This document shows positions 29,001 to 36,058 of a stretch of DNA of 64,000 bases, piece after piece. The stretch is from an uncultured Lachnospiraceae bacterium (GTDB lineage: Bacteria; Bacillota; Clostridia; Lachnospirales; Lachnospiraceae), in NCBI GenBank assembly GCA_902774125.1, contig CACYHD010000002.1, positions 19,267 to 83,266 of the forward strand. The letters run 5' to 3'. Made by a program: the position numbers and the translations under genes. Numbering within the stretch: the first letter of the stretch is position 1; every line of letters begins with the position of its first letter. The notes under the pieces are model-generated. The model searched no databases, had not been told where the DNA came from, and saw only the letters and a list, made by a program, of their open reading frames with translations.

Positions 29001-30269
29001 AATACAATGTCCACTTCCGCTTTCTACCTTAGAATAACCTAGGAATCTAACATATCTTACGTTAGTTCTGTAGCATGTGAACATATCAACCATATTCATA
29101 TAACCACGCATGTTTCTATGAATAGTTGTCCATTCCTTCTTATCTGAAGAAATCTGAATATCATAAATCTTAGCACCATCAGCGCCAAACTTAGTTACGA
29201 CTCTTCCGATGTTGTACTGTCTTCCCAAGTCGACAACTAACCACTGATCGTCTTCGCCCTGGTATGATGTGAAAGATGTAGAATCATTACCATCGACAGC
29301 GTTTTCAGGTCTGATTTCCTTATATGCATCTGGCTTAATATTGCCGTCAGCATCCTTCATCCACCACTCATCTCTTGTACCTGAGCATGTAACGTCTTTA
29401 TTCAAAGCAAGGTTAGTACCATAGTTAGGTGGTCTCTTGTTAGCACCGCCAGTACCCCAAACTTGGAATTCGAACAAAGAAGATCCCCAGTTAGTAGCTC
29501 TCTGTGTGCAAACTAGCTTCACATATCTACCTGTATTTTTAGTCCACTCATCAGTAGACAAAGTCTCTTCTAGATTGTCGTTAAGATAATTAACCTCAAC
29601 CTGCTCTTCTGCTTCAAAATCAATCTCACCAGTTTTAACTTCTGTTGTCTGATTGTTTTTGTCATACAATACAACTTTCATTGTATGTCTACCTTGAGTC
29701 ATAGAAACATCAGCTGTTTCTCTCTCTCTTTTCTCCCAAGTGAAGTTGTCAGCAGCTGTTGCAACCTTCCCGTCGATAAAAACAGTTACAACAGTATTAG
29801 CAGTCTTTTCCCAGTCAACCTGGAACATTAATCTACCATCGCCTAGCTTGCGCAAATATCTGTAAGATATTTCCATTCCAGTCTGGTTGTAAACTGTACT
29901 CTTTTTGCCACGAGAAAAAACAGTATCCCATCTGATACCATCGTCTGATAGCTGTATGTCAAAGCCCTTGGCATACGCTGCTTCCCATTTAAAAAAGATA
30001 CTATCAATTGTGGCAACCTTACCCAAATCCACAGATAACCATTCGTTCTTGTCATCCATGTCTGCTTGCCAACGTGTAGTAGTGTTTCCATCTACTGCAT
30101 TGTCTTCATTGTTACCTGAACTTGCAGATACAGGTCTGTCCTTGGACAAGTTGTATGGCGTATTGTCGTCTGCCGCCTGAACTTTAAAAATCTGTCCAGT
30201 TGGAGTCACTGAAAAAGCCATTACTAATACAAGAACCAATGAAACAACTTTACCCCACATTTGTTTCAT
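23067..30269 (-). CDS. Secreted multidomain GH81 endo-beta-1,3-glucanase
   Basis: A 2400-residue secreted enzyme; characterised GH81 proteins are usually 700-1100 residues. Order: signal peptide (1-32); discoidin (F5/8 type C) domain apparently split by an inserted beta domain (33-275); second discoidin domain (285-440); GH81 catalytic domain (about 470-1165) with the NQESASE motif placing the likely catalytic acids at E979 and E983. Then come chitobiase-C-like (about 1240), discoidin (1335-1470), chitobiase-C-like, two Ig-like group 2 domains, and two more discoidin-like domains (from about 1725 and 1965). A fibronectin-III-like domain, a Thr-rich linker, and a very Lys-rich C-terminal module (2315-2400) finish it. 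GH81 cuts laminarin, callose or fungal wall glucan internally. No sortase motif is visible, so surface retention may be through the basic module. GGAGGAAAAG precedes the ATG. Confidence 0.88.
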   Translation of the reverse strand: MKQMWGKVVSLVLVLVMAFSVTPTGQIFKVQAADDNTPYNLSKDRPVSASSGNNEDNAVDGNTTTRWQADMDDKNEWLSVDLGKVATIDSIFFKWEAAYAKGFDIQLSDDGIRWDTVFSRGKKSTVYNQTGMEISYRYLRKLGDGRLMFQVDWEKTANTVVTVFIDGKVATAADNFTWEKRERETADVSMTQGRHTMKVVLYDKNNQTTEVKTGEIDFEAEEQVEVNYLNDNLEETLSTDEWTKNTGRYVKLVCTQRATNWGSSLFEFQVWGTGGANKRPPNYGTNLALNKDVTCSGTRDEWWMKDADGNIKPDAYKEIRPENAVDGNDSTSFTSYQGEDDQWLVVDLGRQYNIGRVVTKFGADGAKIYDIQISSDKKEWTTIHRNMRGYMNMVDMFTCYRTNVRYVRFLGYSKVESGSGHCIRELEVYEYVPGESQVNEDIHELPTRQIINNPYGKGSYVTGEIKKELNKLPTFVNPDKVKTPIDSNSWWSSAMIKTFGNRDIIHPLMAQYSKKGLGITLGSEGFTDERGEDDLGMGYYAEHLVDFYAVPDGLEGSSAYDRVESYGDYHVDLGLCDEEGLKMESTFVKGSPYIFSKIYKTKDVFINSQSIKEIFDGNGNAILTEAEQTVTTDHIGFRTYDKENERGNNNGTYFVVCAPAGTKFTTMSVGGNTKIKVTFTGNDSYLSYAGMLKKGDIETYYQHGYAHVKDTKVTYTYSRDNSKIVTTYKATTESVRSGFSNETLQTFYPHQWKHSDDVKNSNIVYPSIRGKMKGKFANTLTTTQQFAGLIPTFARPNSDKLNGNEIKEYIATVMNEIGTGPNADAYWQGKAVHPLAITALMADQIGETEMRDQLLKDLKKILVDWYTYNGDGDRCYLIYNKDWGTVYYPESAYGANAAICDHHFTYGYFMFGSAVLATYDKQFYNDYKDMIEIMLRDYADPEEPEDDGNMFCKFRSFDQYSGHSWAGGYADNDDGNNQESASESLFSWVGMYLWGEASKQDKYVDAGAYGFTTEMEAILQYWFDYDGDNWKKEYPFQGTGQIYGASYSYGTFFGGQPLYIYGIQWLPISEYLTNYGLNQEKCAAAYQGLLDETDRAASIEVRKGNIAKKEDYSNPDNGWQHITWPFLSQTDPELAYQKFEAGVNGMQKEDRANTLWFISAMDSIGHRTNDYAIVGQTIGGSVYKKVEGGNTYYTGEVWNPTGGTKTVYVVNTKTGQKLGKAKVSSKGLVQFDIDEAGGFEYVQTATPKINATGLKSGEVKKNATGTVTFDDTQMVELTCEDEGATIYYTTDGTPPSVASKKYDGKFMISSDSTVKALAVKNGNIDSAYASCNFVIDGDVIQSADNLALGKVVKASSVPNQAATIVDGDLTTSWQAENTDNEWIQVDLGAKQAINTVKINWEAAMASKYEIQVSNDGETWKKVADETGKAGYVTTIFEATEARYVRMQARKRSMNFGVRIFEMEVYGANKAKAPTITPVSGTYNGEQTVTLDTAVAGAEVKYTTDGTTPTEDSKTYSEPFKVSKSTIVKAVTYRKGMALSDVVESDIIISGTIGLNFTNANIAVGKTLQLAPLTADTVTWSSNNAQVASVSNTGLVTANKIGEATITAAVGNKTATCKVVVSEAKHVTRVDIKPAALTMKAKSSDTVTAVVTPEDTTDDINPVWDSTDKEVAIVNNNGTITALKEGTTNITCTIAGKTGTCAVTVGPQATYREMVSDSKYNIAIGKSVSVSSNNPNEGSKTPNVITDGNLESNFYGTAWDDTRTKEDIIIDLGETYNTSGIDAIAVQFQNDRTFADSYTISLSDTGIDFKKVKDFTTTYAASDNGLAVIPLLDYSGTLKTTRYVKITLNGHKAYGFQIKEAAVLSTNTNAEPIESEHCADPANFTVSGKKALQIDYTITAGENQNGYKYMIFLDGVKVTDLINAGSGTLDATAGRHTLKAFGYYDGKLSEGITKTVEVADGSLRDYVKTPMNFAKGATVTVQDIYTKEGSQDPKKLVDSDMNGDMVETVWGEPNATITMELQKAYDAKDINEVLIKFVNNNTYAKAFNIQFSKDGENYQTVANVTNGTYADPVEVKVNTNAYTQGTVNFVKINMTENVGGWGYQMREIAVMGDPEKYLPKEAEGLALTSPGDGQIAVSFANPGYNDQTYRIYVDDNLVGMNLANAGTYTYSALEGGSHVIKVTSVRNEIESEGVTAKISIKEAPGGPVIDDDPDDDPDITLPTRDPSASTRATTTRQPWTAPQDDTDPAGTTTKKQADTTTKASSGDVTDPSGDVTGKPSTETTVQPSGDKATTAASVKKPAKVKIKKIAKKKKSAKKLTITVKKVACKGYQVAVYKTKKNAKKNKKALFKKYVKKNKAKLVIKHKKLKGKKGLFVRVRAYNKVEGLPAAFGAWSAIKKVK

Positions 30270-30338
30270 AACTTTTCCTCCTATAATGTGCCTATTAAAT
30301 TAGTCCCGTAGTGAATATAACACCCCAAGAATAACTAT

Positions 30339-30367
30339 ATTATATAAAGTGCTCGAATTGACAACAA
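30339..30367 (-). promoter_or_regulatory. Promoter of the GH81 gene
   Basis: On the minus strand TTGTTG (30362-30367) and TATAAT (30339-30344) are 17 bases apart, about 70 bases upstream of the ATG. The same -35 box and spacing occur before the GH16 gene at 39907-41274. Confidence 0.65.
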
Positions 30368-30441
30368 GTGTTGAGATTTTAAGCCAATAAACTTTTAACA
30401 CTTTATGACAAATGCATCACAGTTCTATCGTTTTTCGCACT

Positions 30442-30475
30442 AAAAAAGGACAAGTTTATACTTGTCCCTTTTTTT
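30442..30475. terminator. Terminator after the GH25 gene
   Basis: GGACAAG and CTTGTCC form a stem bounded by an A-run on one side and a T-run on the other, so it could work in both directions. It lies 43 bases past the GH25 stop and isolates that gene from the GH81 promoter. Confidence 0.85.
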
Positions 30476-30517
30476 AATAGTGTCACTCTTTATTATAAGT
30501 TTTATTTTTTCGTTTTG

Positions 30518-31570
30518 TTATTTAGCTCGGCAACATAGCGCTTTTCCGAAGCCTCCGGCGTAAACCTTCTCGCCGATTGAATCAATGTTAAATGGCTTCA
30601 CTCGCACATAATATTTCTTTTTGGCTTTCAATCCCTTGATTGTTATTGATTTATTTGTTGTCGTTTTTTTCTTGTAGTTTTTGAAAGTCTTCGATGTGGA
30701 ATATTGAATTCTATATCCCTTGGCGTACTGAACACCGCCCCACTTAACTGTCAATTTTTTGCGACCAACCGTAATCTTTTTGACTGACGTCTTGTCAGGT
30801 ACTACTGTGACATATCCCTGGTTAGAGGCTAGCTTCTTAGCGCTGTACTTGCCAATCCAAAAATTGAGATCCACTCCGCCTTTAATGCCATTGACTCTAC
30901 CCAAAGATGTACATTGCCACATCTGGTATGTTCCCTTATACTCGCACGTATTGCGGTAAGCTGCGACCCACTTGTACCACTCTGAGTTAGATGCCACAGA
31001 GCTTGGAAGATAGTTGTTCCACCAATTTAAGTTCGCGTATACACCTACTTTATAACCTGCATCACTCACAATCGACAAAAAAGTCTTGGCGATTTGGCCT
31101 CGTTTCTTTTTGCTCAGTCTCGCCTGAGTGGGATGTTCCATATCATAGTAAATAGGAAATTTGAGTTTGTGATTCTGGCACATTCTAAGAGCCTGACAAG
31201 CTTCGTTCATAGCTTTTGTTGTGCTAGTAGCTGTCGAATATAGATATACGCCGTATGGGATATTATATTTTTCGCAGCCCTTTGTGTTTTTTTCAAAATT
31301 AGGATCATCTACTCGCTTGGAATCTGCGCATCGTATAATAGCAAAATCCACATCCGTCTTGGCCACCTTGGCCCAGTTGATATTGCCATTCCACAGGCTC
31401 ACATCTATGCCCTTCATTGTAGCGCCTTTTATAACCTTGCCCTGATTGTTAACGAACTTGCCGCTAGAATTTTTGGACCAGGCTTTGTATGCACTGACTT
31501 GGCTTACGCTGACACTTCCAATTGCTATTGATAATATAATTGTAAAAATAAATTTGGTTGTTTTACTCAA
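30518..31570 (-). CDS. Secreted GH25 lysozyme (N-acetylmuramidase) with fibronectin-III-like tail
   Basis: A 350-residue secreted peptidoglycan hydrolase. A signal peptide covers about 1-27. The GH25 domain (about 50-250) has GIDVSLW (D56) and YYDMEH with the likely catalytic acid E145. Residues 260-350 form a Lys-rich fibronectin-III-like module similar to those of the neighbouring GH81 and GH16 proteins. The start is TTG, supported by AAGGAG seven bases upstream. It lies between the CoA operon and the GH81 gene and may remodel the cell's own wall or attack other bacteria. Confidence 0.9.
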   Translation of the reverse strand: MSKTTKFIFTIILSIAIGSVSVSQVSAYKAWSKNSSGKFVNNQGKVIKGATMKGIDVSLWNGNINWAKVAKTDVDFAIIRCADSKRVDDPNFEKNTKGCEKYNIPYGVYLYSTATSTTKAMNEACQALRMCQNHKLKFPIYYDMEHPTQARLSKKKRGQIAKTFLSIVSDAGYKVGVYANLNWWNNYLPSSVASNSEWYKWVAAYRNTCEYKGTYQMWQCTSLGRVNGIKGGVDLNFWIGKYSAKKLASNQGYVTVVPDKTSVKKITVGRKKLTVKWGGVQYAKGYRIQYSTSKTFKNYKKKTTTNKSITIKGLKAKKKYYVRVKPFNIDSIGEKVYAGGFGKALCCRAK

Positions 31571-31599
31571 ATAATCGCTCCTTAATGCAAACTGTAATT

Positions 31600-31625
31600 A
31601 TTATAAATATAGGATGTGATGACAA
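31600..31625 (-). promoter_or_regulatory. Candidate promoter for the GH25 gene
   Basis: TTGTCA (31620-31625) and TATAAT (31600-31605) occur on the minus strand with only 14 bases between them; a weaker TAATAA gives 16-base spacing. No terminator is visible after coaBC, so read-through is also possible. Confidence 0.35.
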
Positions 31626-31634
31626 TTAGATATA

Positions 31635-32825
31635 TTACATCTTACTTACAATAGCATCTATAATAACCTTGGCTACATCACTCTTAGATGCCATAGGTAT
31701 TTTTTGAGTTTCATCCTTTGTGATAATAGTTACAGCGTTAGTTGAAGTTCCAAAACCCGCGCCTTTTTCCTTGACATTGTTAGCGCAAATCATATCTAGC
31801 CCCTTCTTTTCTAACTTAGCCTTGGAGTTTTCGATCATATTCTCTGTTTCCATAGAAAAACCGCAAACTAACTGATTCTTTTTGTTTTTCATTAATGTTC
31901 CAAGAATATCATCTGTGCTTTCTAGTTTGATGCACATTTCGTCCATAGTGCTCTTTTTGATTTTGTTATCAGCAACGTTTCTTGGTCTGAAGTCTGCAAC
32001 AGCCGCACACATTATTACAACGTCGGCTTCGCCAAAGTGCTTCTCCATTGCATCCTTCATATCTGCTGCTGACACAACATCTACAACATTAACAAACTGT
32101 GGCTTATCTATACTTGTAGGGCCTGTCACTAGTGTAACATTGGCGCCACGTTTTCTCGCATTAGCAGCCAAAGCATATCCCATTGTTCCAGTTGAATGAT
32201 TAGTAATAAATCTAACAGGGTCAATCGCTTCACGTGTTGGTCCCGCACTTACAAGTACCTTTTTGCCGGCCAGATCCTTGTCAAACTCAATAGCATCTAG
32301 AACGTATTCAAGCAAAAGCTCTGGGTCTGGCATCTTACCTTTTCCAGTATCTCCACACGCCAAATATCCTGACGCCGGATCAATAATGTGATATCCGTAA
32401 TCAGAAAGTTTCTTGATATTATCCTGAACTATTGGGTTTTCGAACATATTAGTATTCATTGCTGGAGAAATATACACAGGACACTTAGCCGCCATCACTG
32501 TTGTAGTCAACATATCGTCAGCGATTCCTCCGGCTATCTTTCCAATAACGTTGGCTGAACATGGAGCAATCATAAACAAATCTGCCTTCTTAGCCAAAGA
32601 AACATGCTCAACATTAAACTGGAAATTTCTATCGAATGTATCAACAAGACACTTGTTAGATGTCAATGTCTCAAATGTAATAGGATTAATAAAGTTCGTT
32701 GCATTCTGAGTCATAATAACATGAACATCACAGCCCAGTTTTACAAGACTGCTTGCCAAACTTGCTGTCTTGTACGCAGCTATACTTCCTGTCACTCCTA
32801 GCACTACTGTTTTATCTTTTAACAT
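31635..32825 (-). CDS. coaBC: Bifunctional phosphopantothenoylcysteine decarboxylase / phosphopantothenate-cysteine ligase
   Basis: Carries out two steps of CoA synthesis: ligation of cysteine to 4'-phosphopantothenate (CoaB) and decarboxylation (CoaC). The 396 residues are the normal fused length. The N-terminal flavin-binding CoaC part has the active-site His74 (EHVSLAK) and the PAMNTNMFEN signature. The C-terminal CoaB part begins near KVLVSAGPTREAIDPVR and has ADNKIKK. AGAGGT precedes the ATG. It is the last gene of the pantothenate operon. Confidence 0.96.
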   Translation of the reverse strand: MLKDKTVVLGVTGSIAAYKTASLASSLVKLGCDVHVIMTQNATNFINPITFETLTSNKCLVDTFDRNFQFNVEHVSLAKKADLFMIAPCSANVIGKIAGGIADDMLTTTVMAAKCPVYISPAMNTNMFENPIVQDNIKKLSDYGYHIIDPASGYLACGDTGKGKMPDPELLLEYVLDAIEFDKDLAGKKVLVSAGPTREAIDPVRFITNHSTGTMGYALAANARKRGANVTLVTGPTSIDKPQFVNVVDVVSAADMKDAMEKHFGEADVVIMCAAVADFRPRNVADNKIKKSTMDEMCIKLESTDDILGTLMKNKKNQLVCGFSMETENMIENSKAKLEKKGLDMICANNVKEKGAGFGTSTNAVTIITKDETQKIPMASKSDVAKVIIDAIVSKM

Positions 32826-32863
32826 TTTTTACCTCTTACTTTCTCTACCTAGACTAATCCCGA

Positions 32864-33265
32864 TTACTGGATTCTCTCTACGTCGTACAAGGCACCTGCC
32901 TTTTCGTAATTAGTAACTCTTGAGATACTGTTGTCGTCGTTGACAAAAACAACCTTAGGCTTGTTAGCTTCAACTTCCTCAGGTGTCATCTGAGCGTAAC
33001 TCATTATAATAACCTTGTCACCAACGTTAACCATATGAGCTGCTGCTCCGTTAAGACAAATCACTCCTGATCCGGCCTCGCCTGCGATTACATATGTTTC
33101 TAGTCTGTTGCCATTGTCCACGTCTGCGATTTGTACCTTTTCGTATTCATAAATACCTGCGTTTTTGAGCAAATCCTCATCAATAGTAATAGAACCAACA
33201 TAATCTAATCTGGCCTCTGTAACTGTTGCTCTGTGAATTTTGCTTTTTAACATATTTAACTGCAT
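32864..33265 (-). CDS. panD: Aspartate 1-decarboxylase, pyruvoyl-dependent
   Basis: Makes beta-alanine from aspartate for pantothenate. The proenzyme (133 residues) self-cleaves at the Gly24-Ser25 bond in YVGSIT, which gives the pyruvoyl group on the new N-terminus. The start at 33265 is chosen because AAGGAG lies five bases upstream; a second ATG four codons later is 17 bases from that site. It lies 25 bases after panC. Confidence 0.95.
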   Translation of the reverse strand: MQLNMLKSKIHRATVTEARLDYVGSITIDEDLLKNAGIYEYEKVQIADVDNGNRLETYVIAGEAGSGVICLNGAAAHMVNVGDKVIIMSYAQMTPEEVEANKPKVVFVNDDNSISRVTNYEKAGALYDVERIQ

Positions 33266-33290
33266 AATAACTCCTTATAAATTGCGTTTA

Positions 33291-34133
33291 TTAGTCAATA
33301 ATAAAATTATCAATCAATCTTGTGCTTCCAATATAAACTGCAATAGCAACTAGCATTGGCGCCTTAACTTCTTTTTGCTGCTGCATTGTAAGACCATTCA
33401 CCGCCTTAACGTAGTCAATCTTAGCAAGTGGCTCGCTGTTAATCAACTCGCTCATCTTCTGAACAACAACATCGGCATCCTTCTCGCCAGCCTCAACTAG
33501 TTCCTGTCCTAGCTTGATAGACTTGCTAAGAATTAGTGCTGCCTTGCGCTCCTCGTCAGATAGATAAGTGTTTCTTGAACTTTTGGCCAAGCCGTCTTCC
33601 TCGCGGATAATAGGACATCCAATCACCTCGATATCCATGTTAAGATCCTGAACCATATGCTTGATAATAGCTAACTGCTGAGCATCCTTCTGACCAAAAT
33701 ATGCGCGGTCTGGTGTTACAATGTTGAACAACTTATTTACAACTGTACATACACCTCTGAAGTGAACTGGTCTAGACAATCCACATAGCTCCTCAGTCAA
33801 AACATCCATATCTACATATGTACTAAATCCATCAACATACATTTCTTCTGGAGTAGGGGCAAAAACAATATCTGCTCCTAGGCTCTCGCAGTATGCTGTA
33901 TCTTTTTCCAAATCTCTTGGGTAACTAGACAAGTCCTCTGATGGTCCGAACTGCATTGGATTGACAAAATCACTTACAACAACTTTGTCGTTTTCTTCTA
34001 CAGCTTTTTTAATCAAACTTCCGTGTCCCTCATGCAAATACCCCATTGTAGGAACTAGTCCAACACTTAGGCCTTCTCTCTTCCACTGTTTAACATTTTC
34101 TCTTACTTCTTTAATTGTTTTTAAAACTAACAT
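33291..34133 (-). CDS. panC: Pantothenate synthetase
   Basis: Joins pantoate and beta-alanine with ATP. The 280-residue nucleotidyltransferase-fold enzyme has PTMGYLHEGHGSLI, FVNPMQF, YFGQKDAQQLAII and the SSRN loop. A GGGAAAGGGA site precedes the ATG. It lies between panB and panD in the operon. Confidence 0.96.
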   Translation of the reverse strand: MLVLKTIKEVRENVKQWKREGLSVGLVPTMGYLHEGHGSLIKKAVEENDKVVVSDFVNPMQFGPSEDLSSYPRDLEKDTAYCESLGADIVFAPTPEEMYVDGFSTYVDMDVLTEELCGLSRPVHFRGVCTVVNKLFNIVTPDRAYFGQKDAQQLAIIKHMVQDLNMDIEVIGCPIIREEDGLAKSSRNTYLSDEERKAALILSKSIKLGQELVEAGEKDADVVVQKMSELINSEPLAKIDYVKAVNGLTMQQQKEVKAPMLVAIAVYIGSTRLIDNFIID

Positions 34134-34160
34134 AATCGTCCCTTTCCCAAATGTATTGTA

Positions 34161-34988
34161 TTAATATAATTTTTCTATAACTTCATCATCGATAGCGTAA
34201 GTGTGTTCTTCGCTAGGGAATGTACTGTTTTCCACTTCTTTTTTGTATTCGGCAAAAGCATTTTTCATTACCTCACCAACAGATGCGAACTGCTTAACAA
34301 ACTTAGGCACATAATCGCTAAACATACCTAGCATGTCCTGGTATACCAAAACCTGTCCATCGCATCCAGCTCCTGCACCAATTCCGATTGTTGGAATAGA
34401 CAACTTCTCTGTAACATGCTTAGCCAAAGCTGCTGGCACGCCTTCAAGAACAACCATAGACGCTCCTGCCTTCTCAACTGCCAATGCATCTTCAAGAAGT
34501 TTTTTGGCTGTAGCCTCTGTTTTGCCCTGCACCTTGTATCCGCCAAAAGAATTAATTGACTGTGGTGTAAGTCCGATGTGTGCACATACTGGAATTGACG
34601 CCTTAACAATCGCCTCAATCTGTGGGCATACCTCAACGCCGCCTTCTAGCTTGACAACGTTAGCGTGACCTTCCTTGACCAAACGGCCTGCATTGACAAC
34701 CGCATCATATACTGATGTCTGATATGACATAAATGGCATATCGCATACTAACAAAATATCATTGATGCCTCTTGATACCGCAGCGCAGTGATGTATCATA
34801 TCCTCCATTGTAACTTGCAATGTATCATCATAGCCCAACATTGTGTTGCCTAGTGAATCTCCAACAAGAATAGTGTTAATTCCAACTTCTTCCATAAGCT
34901 TAGCTGTTGAATAATCATAGCATGTTAGCATTGTGATTTTTTCGCCTTTTTCTTTTTGAGCCTTTAATGTTGTTATTGTATTTTTCAC
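34161..34988 (-). CDS. panB: 3-methyl-2-oxobutanoate hydroxymethyltransferase
   Basis: Makes ketopantoate from alpha-ketoisovalerate and methylene-THF. It has [34 protein letters not shown] and [20 protein letters not shown], all PanB hallmarks. I place the start at a GTG (34986-34988). GGAGGAG lies just upstream of this GTG, while the in-frame ATG at 35003 has no ribosome binding site because the GGAGGAG falls inside it. The GTG form is 275 residues, close to other PanB proteins. An ATG start would give 280 residues. Confidence 0.95.
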   Translation of the reverse strand: MKNTITTLKAQKEKGEKITMLTCYDYSTAKLMEEVGINTILVGDSLGNTMLGYDDTLQVTMEDMIHHCAAVSRGINDILLVCDMPFMSYQTSVYDAVVNAGRLVKEGHANVVKLEGGVEVCPQIEAIVKASIPVCAHIGLTPQSINSFGGYKVQGKTEATAKKLLEDALAVEKAGASMVVLEGVPAALAKHVTEKLSIPTIGIGAGAGCDGQVLVYQDMLGMFSDYVPKFVKQFASVGEVMKNAFAEYKKEVENSTFPSEEHTYAIDDEVIEKLY

Positions 34989-35005
34989 TTCAGTCTCCTC
35001 CATTA

Positions 35006-35818
35006 TTAAGTAAGTATTTCTTTCATTGCTGAGTAATCTCTATCCGGATTTTTTCTTGTTGCGACATTCAAAACCTCTTTTGACATCTCCACATACGCTT
35101 TTCTCTTATCAGCGTTTAATGCATCAATGTGTTTTTTGACCGTCTCAACATCTCCTCGCTCAACAGGTCCTGTAAGGGCGTGTTCTGTTCCGTCTTCAAC
35201 AATATGTTTCATGTTGCCTTTTAATATAGGAATCAAAGCCTCATGCGGGATAATGGACTCTGCCATATCCACAAGACCCACAACAAGATTGCTAGCCATT
35301 GTTGCCGCTGCGTGATACAACACTTTGTCCTCAGTGTTAATTGTTCTCACATTGGCACCAAGGGATTCAAAAAGCCCCTTAACGTCTGCAAGTTTTTCAC
35401 TGTGTCCTTCAATTGTAAAAAATATATTGGATAATTCTTTGTACGATTCGTATTTGTTACTAATCGCAAATAATGGATGGATAGAATAACCATAACTAGA
35501 ATGATTATCGATTCCCGAAAAGATTTTGGAAGATAGCGAGCCACTTGTATGGCACACTATTTTGTTAGTAAAAGAAATCTGATTAATCTGCTCCCAAATC
35601 TCGCTAATGCAATCATCAGGAACTGTTATAAATAAGATTTCGCTGTCCATAACTAAGTCACTAATGGACGAGTAATATTTAGAATTAGTAAATGAGGCTG
35701 CTTCTCTTGCACTTGCCTCGCACTTACTGTAATAACCCACTACATTTAGATTGTGGGTTTCAAAAAATTTTCCTAGGGAAAAACCAACTTTTCCCGCACC
35801 TATAAATCCAATTTTCAT
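35006..35818 (-). CDS. Rossmann-fold reductase in the pantothenate operon, PanG-like ketopantoate reductase
   Basis: A 270-residue NAD(P)-binding protein with the N-terminal loop [17 protein letters not shown] and a C-terminal helical part (DUF2520-like; [20 protein letters not shown]). It is not a classical PanE sequence. The pathway needs a ketopantoate reductase between PanB and PanC, and no panE is present here. The PanG type of reductase, described from pan clusters in Francisella and some Firmicutes, fits its position. The ATG at 35818 is preferred because GGAAGG lies at good spacing; an ATG two codons earlier almost touches that site. Function is inferred from context. Confidence 0.72.
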   Translation of the reverse strand: MKIGFIGAGKVGFSLGKFFETHNLNVVGYYSKCEASAREAASFTNSKYYSSISDLVMDSEILFITVPDDCISEIWEQINQISFTNKIVCHTSGSLSSKIFSGIDNHSSYGYSIHPLFAISNKYESYKELSNIFFTIEGHSEKLADVKGLFESLGANVRTINTEDKVLYHAAATMASNLVVGLVDMAESIIPHEALIPILKGNMKHIVEDGTEHALTGPVERGDVETVKKHIDALNADKRKAYVEMSKEVLNVATRKNPDRDYSAMKEILT

Positions 35819-36009
35819 GGGCATCCCTTCCTTTCTGGCGTCATTATTGTTTTGCGCCTAGGGACAACGAGTCTTACTCTTTCGATGCAAGCTACGCTCA
35901 CTCAATCAAATCATAGATTCTTTTATAACAGTATAGTTCCTTTCGGATACCATCCGCGAATAATTTATCACAATACAGGCATTTACGCAAGTATATATTG
36001 CATATTAAA

Positions 36010-36039
36010 ACAGGATTGATGAATAAACACCAATCCTGT
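36010..36039 (-). terminator. Terminator after the glucan phosphorylase gene
   Basis: ACAGGATTG pairs with CAATCCTGT. On the minus strand the stem is followed by four U residues. It lies 20 bases past the phosphorylase stop. Confidence 0.75.
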
Positions 36040-36058
36040 CTATTATTGTTAATTATTT

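Noticed and set aside
35825-36058. Promoter of the pantothenate operon
   Set aside because: TATACT and TATAAA words exist on the minus strand, but none has an acceptable -35 box at 16-18 bases. Apart from the terminator at 36010-36039 I see nothing else certain in this gap.
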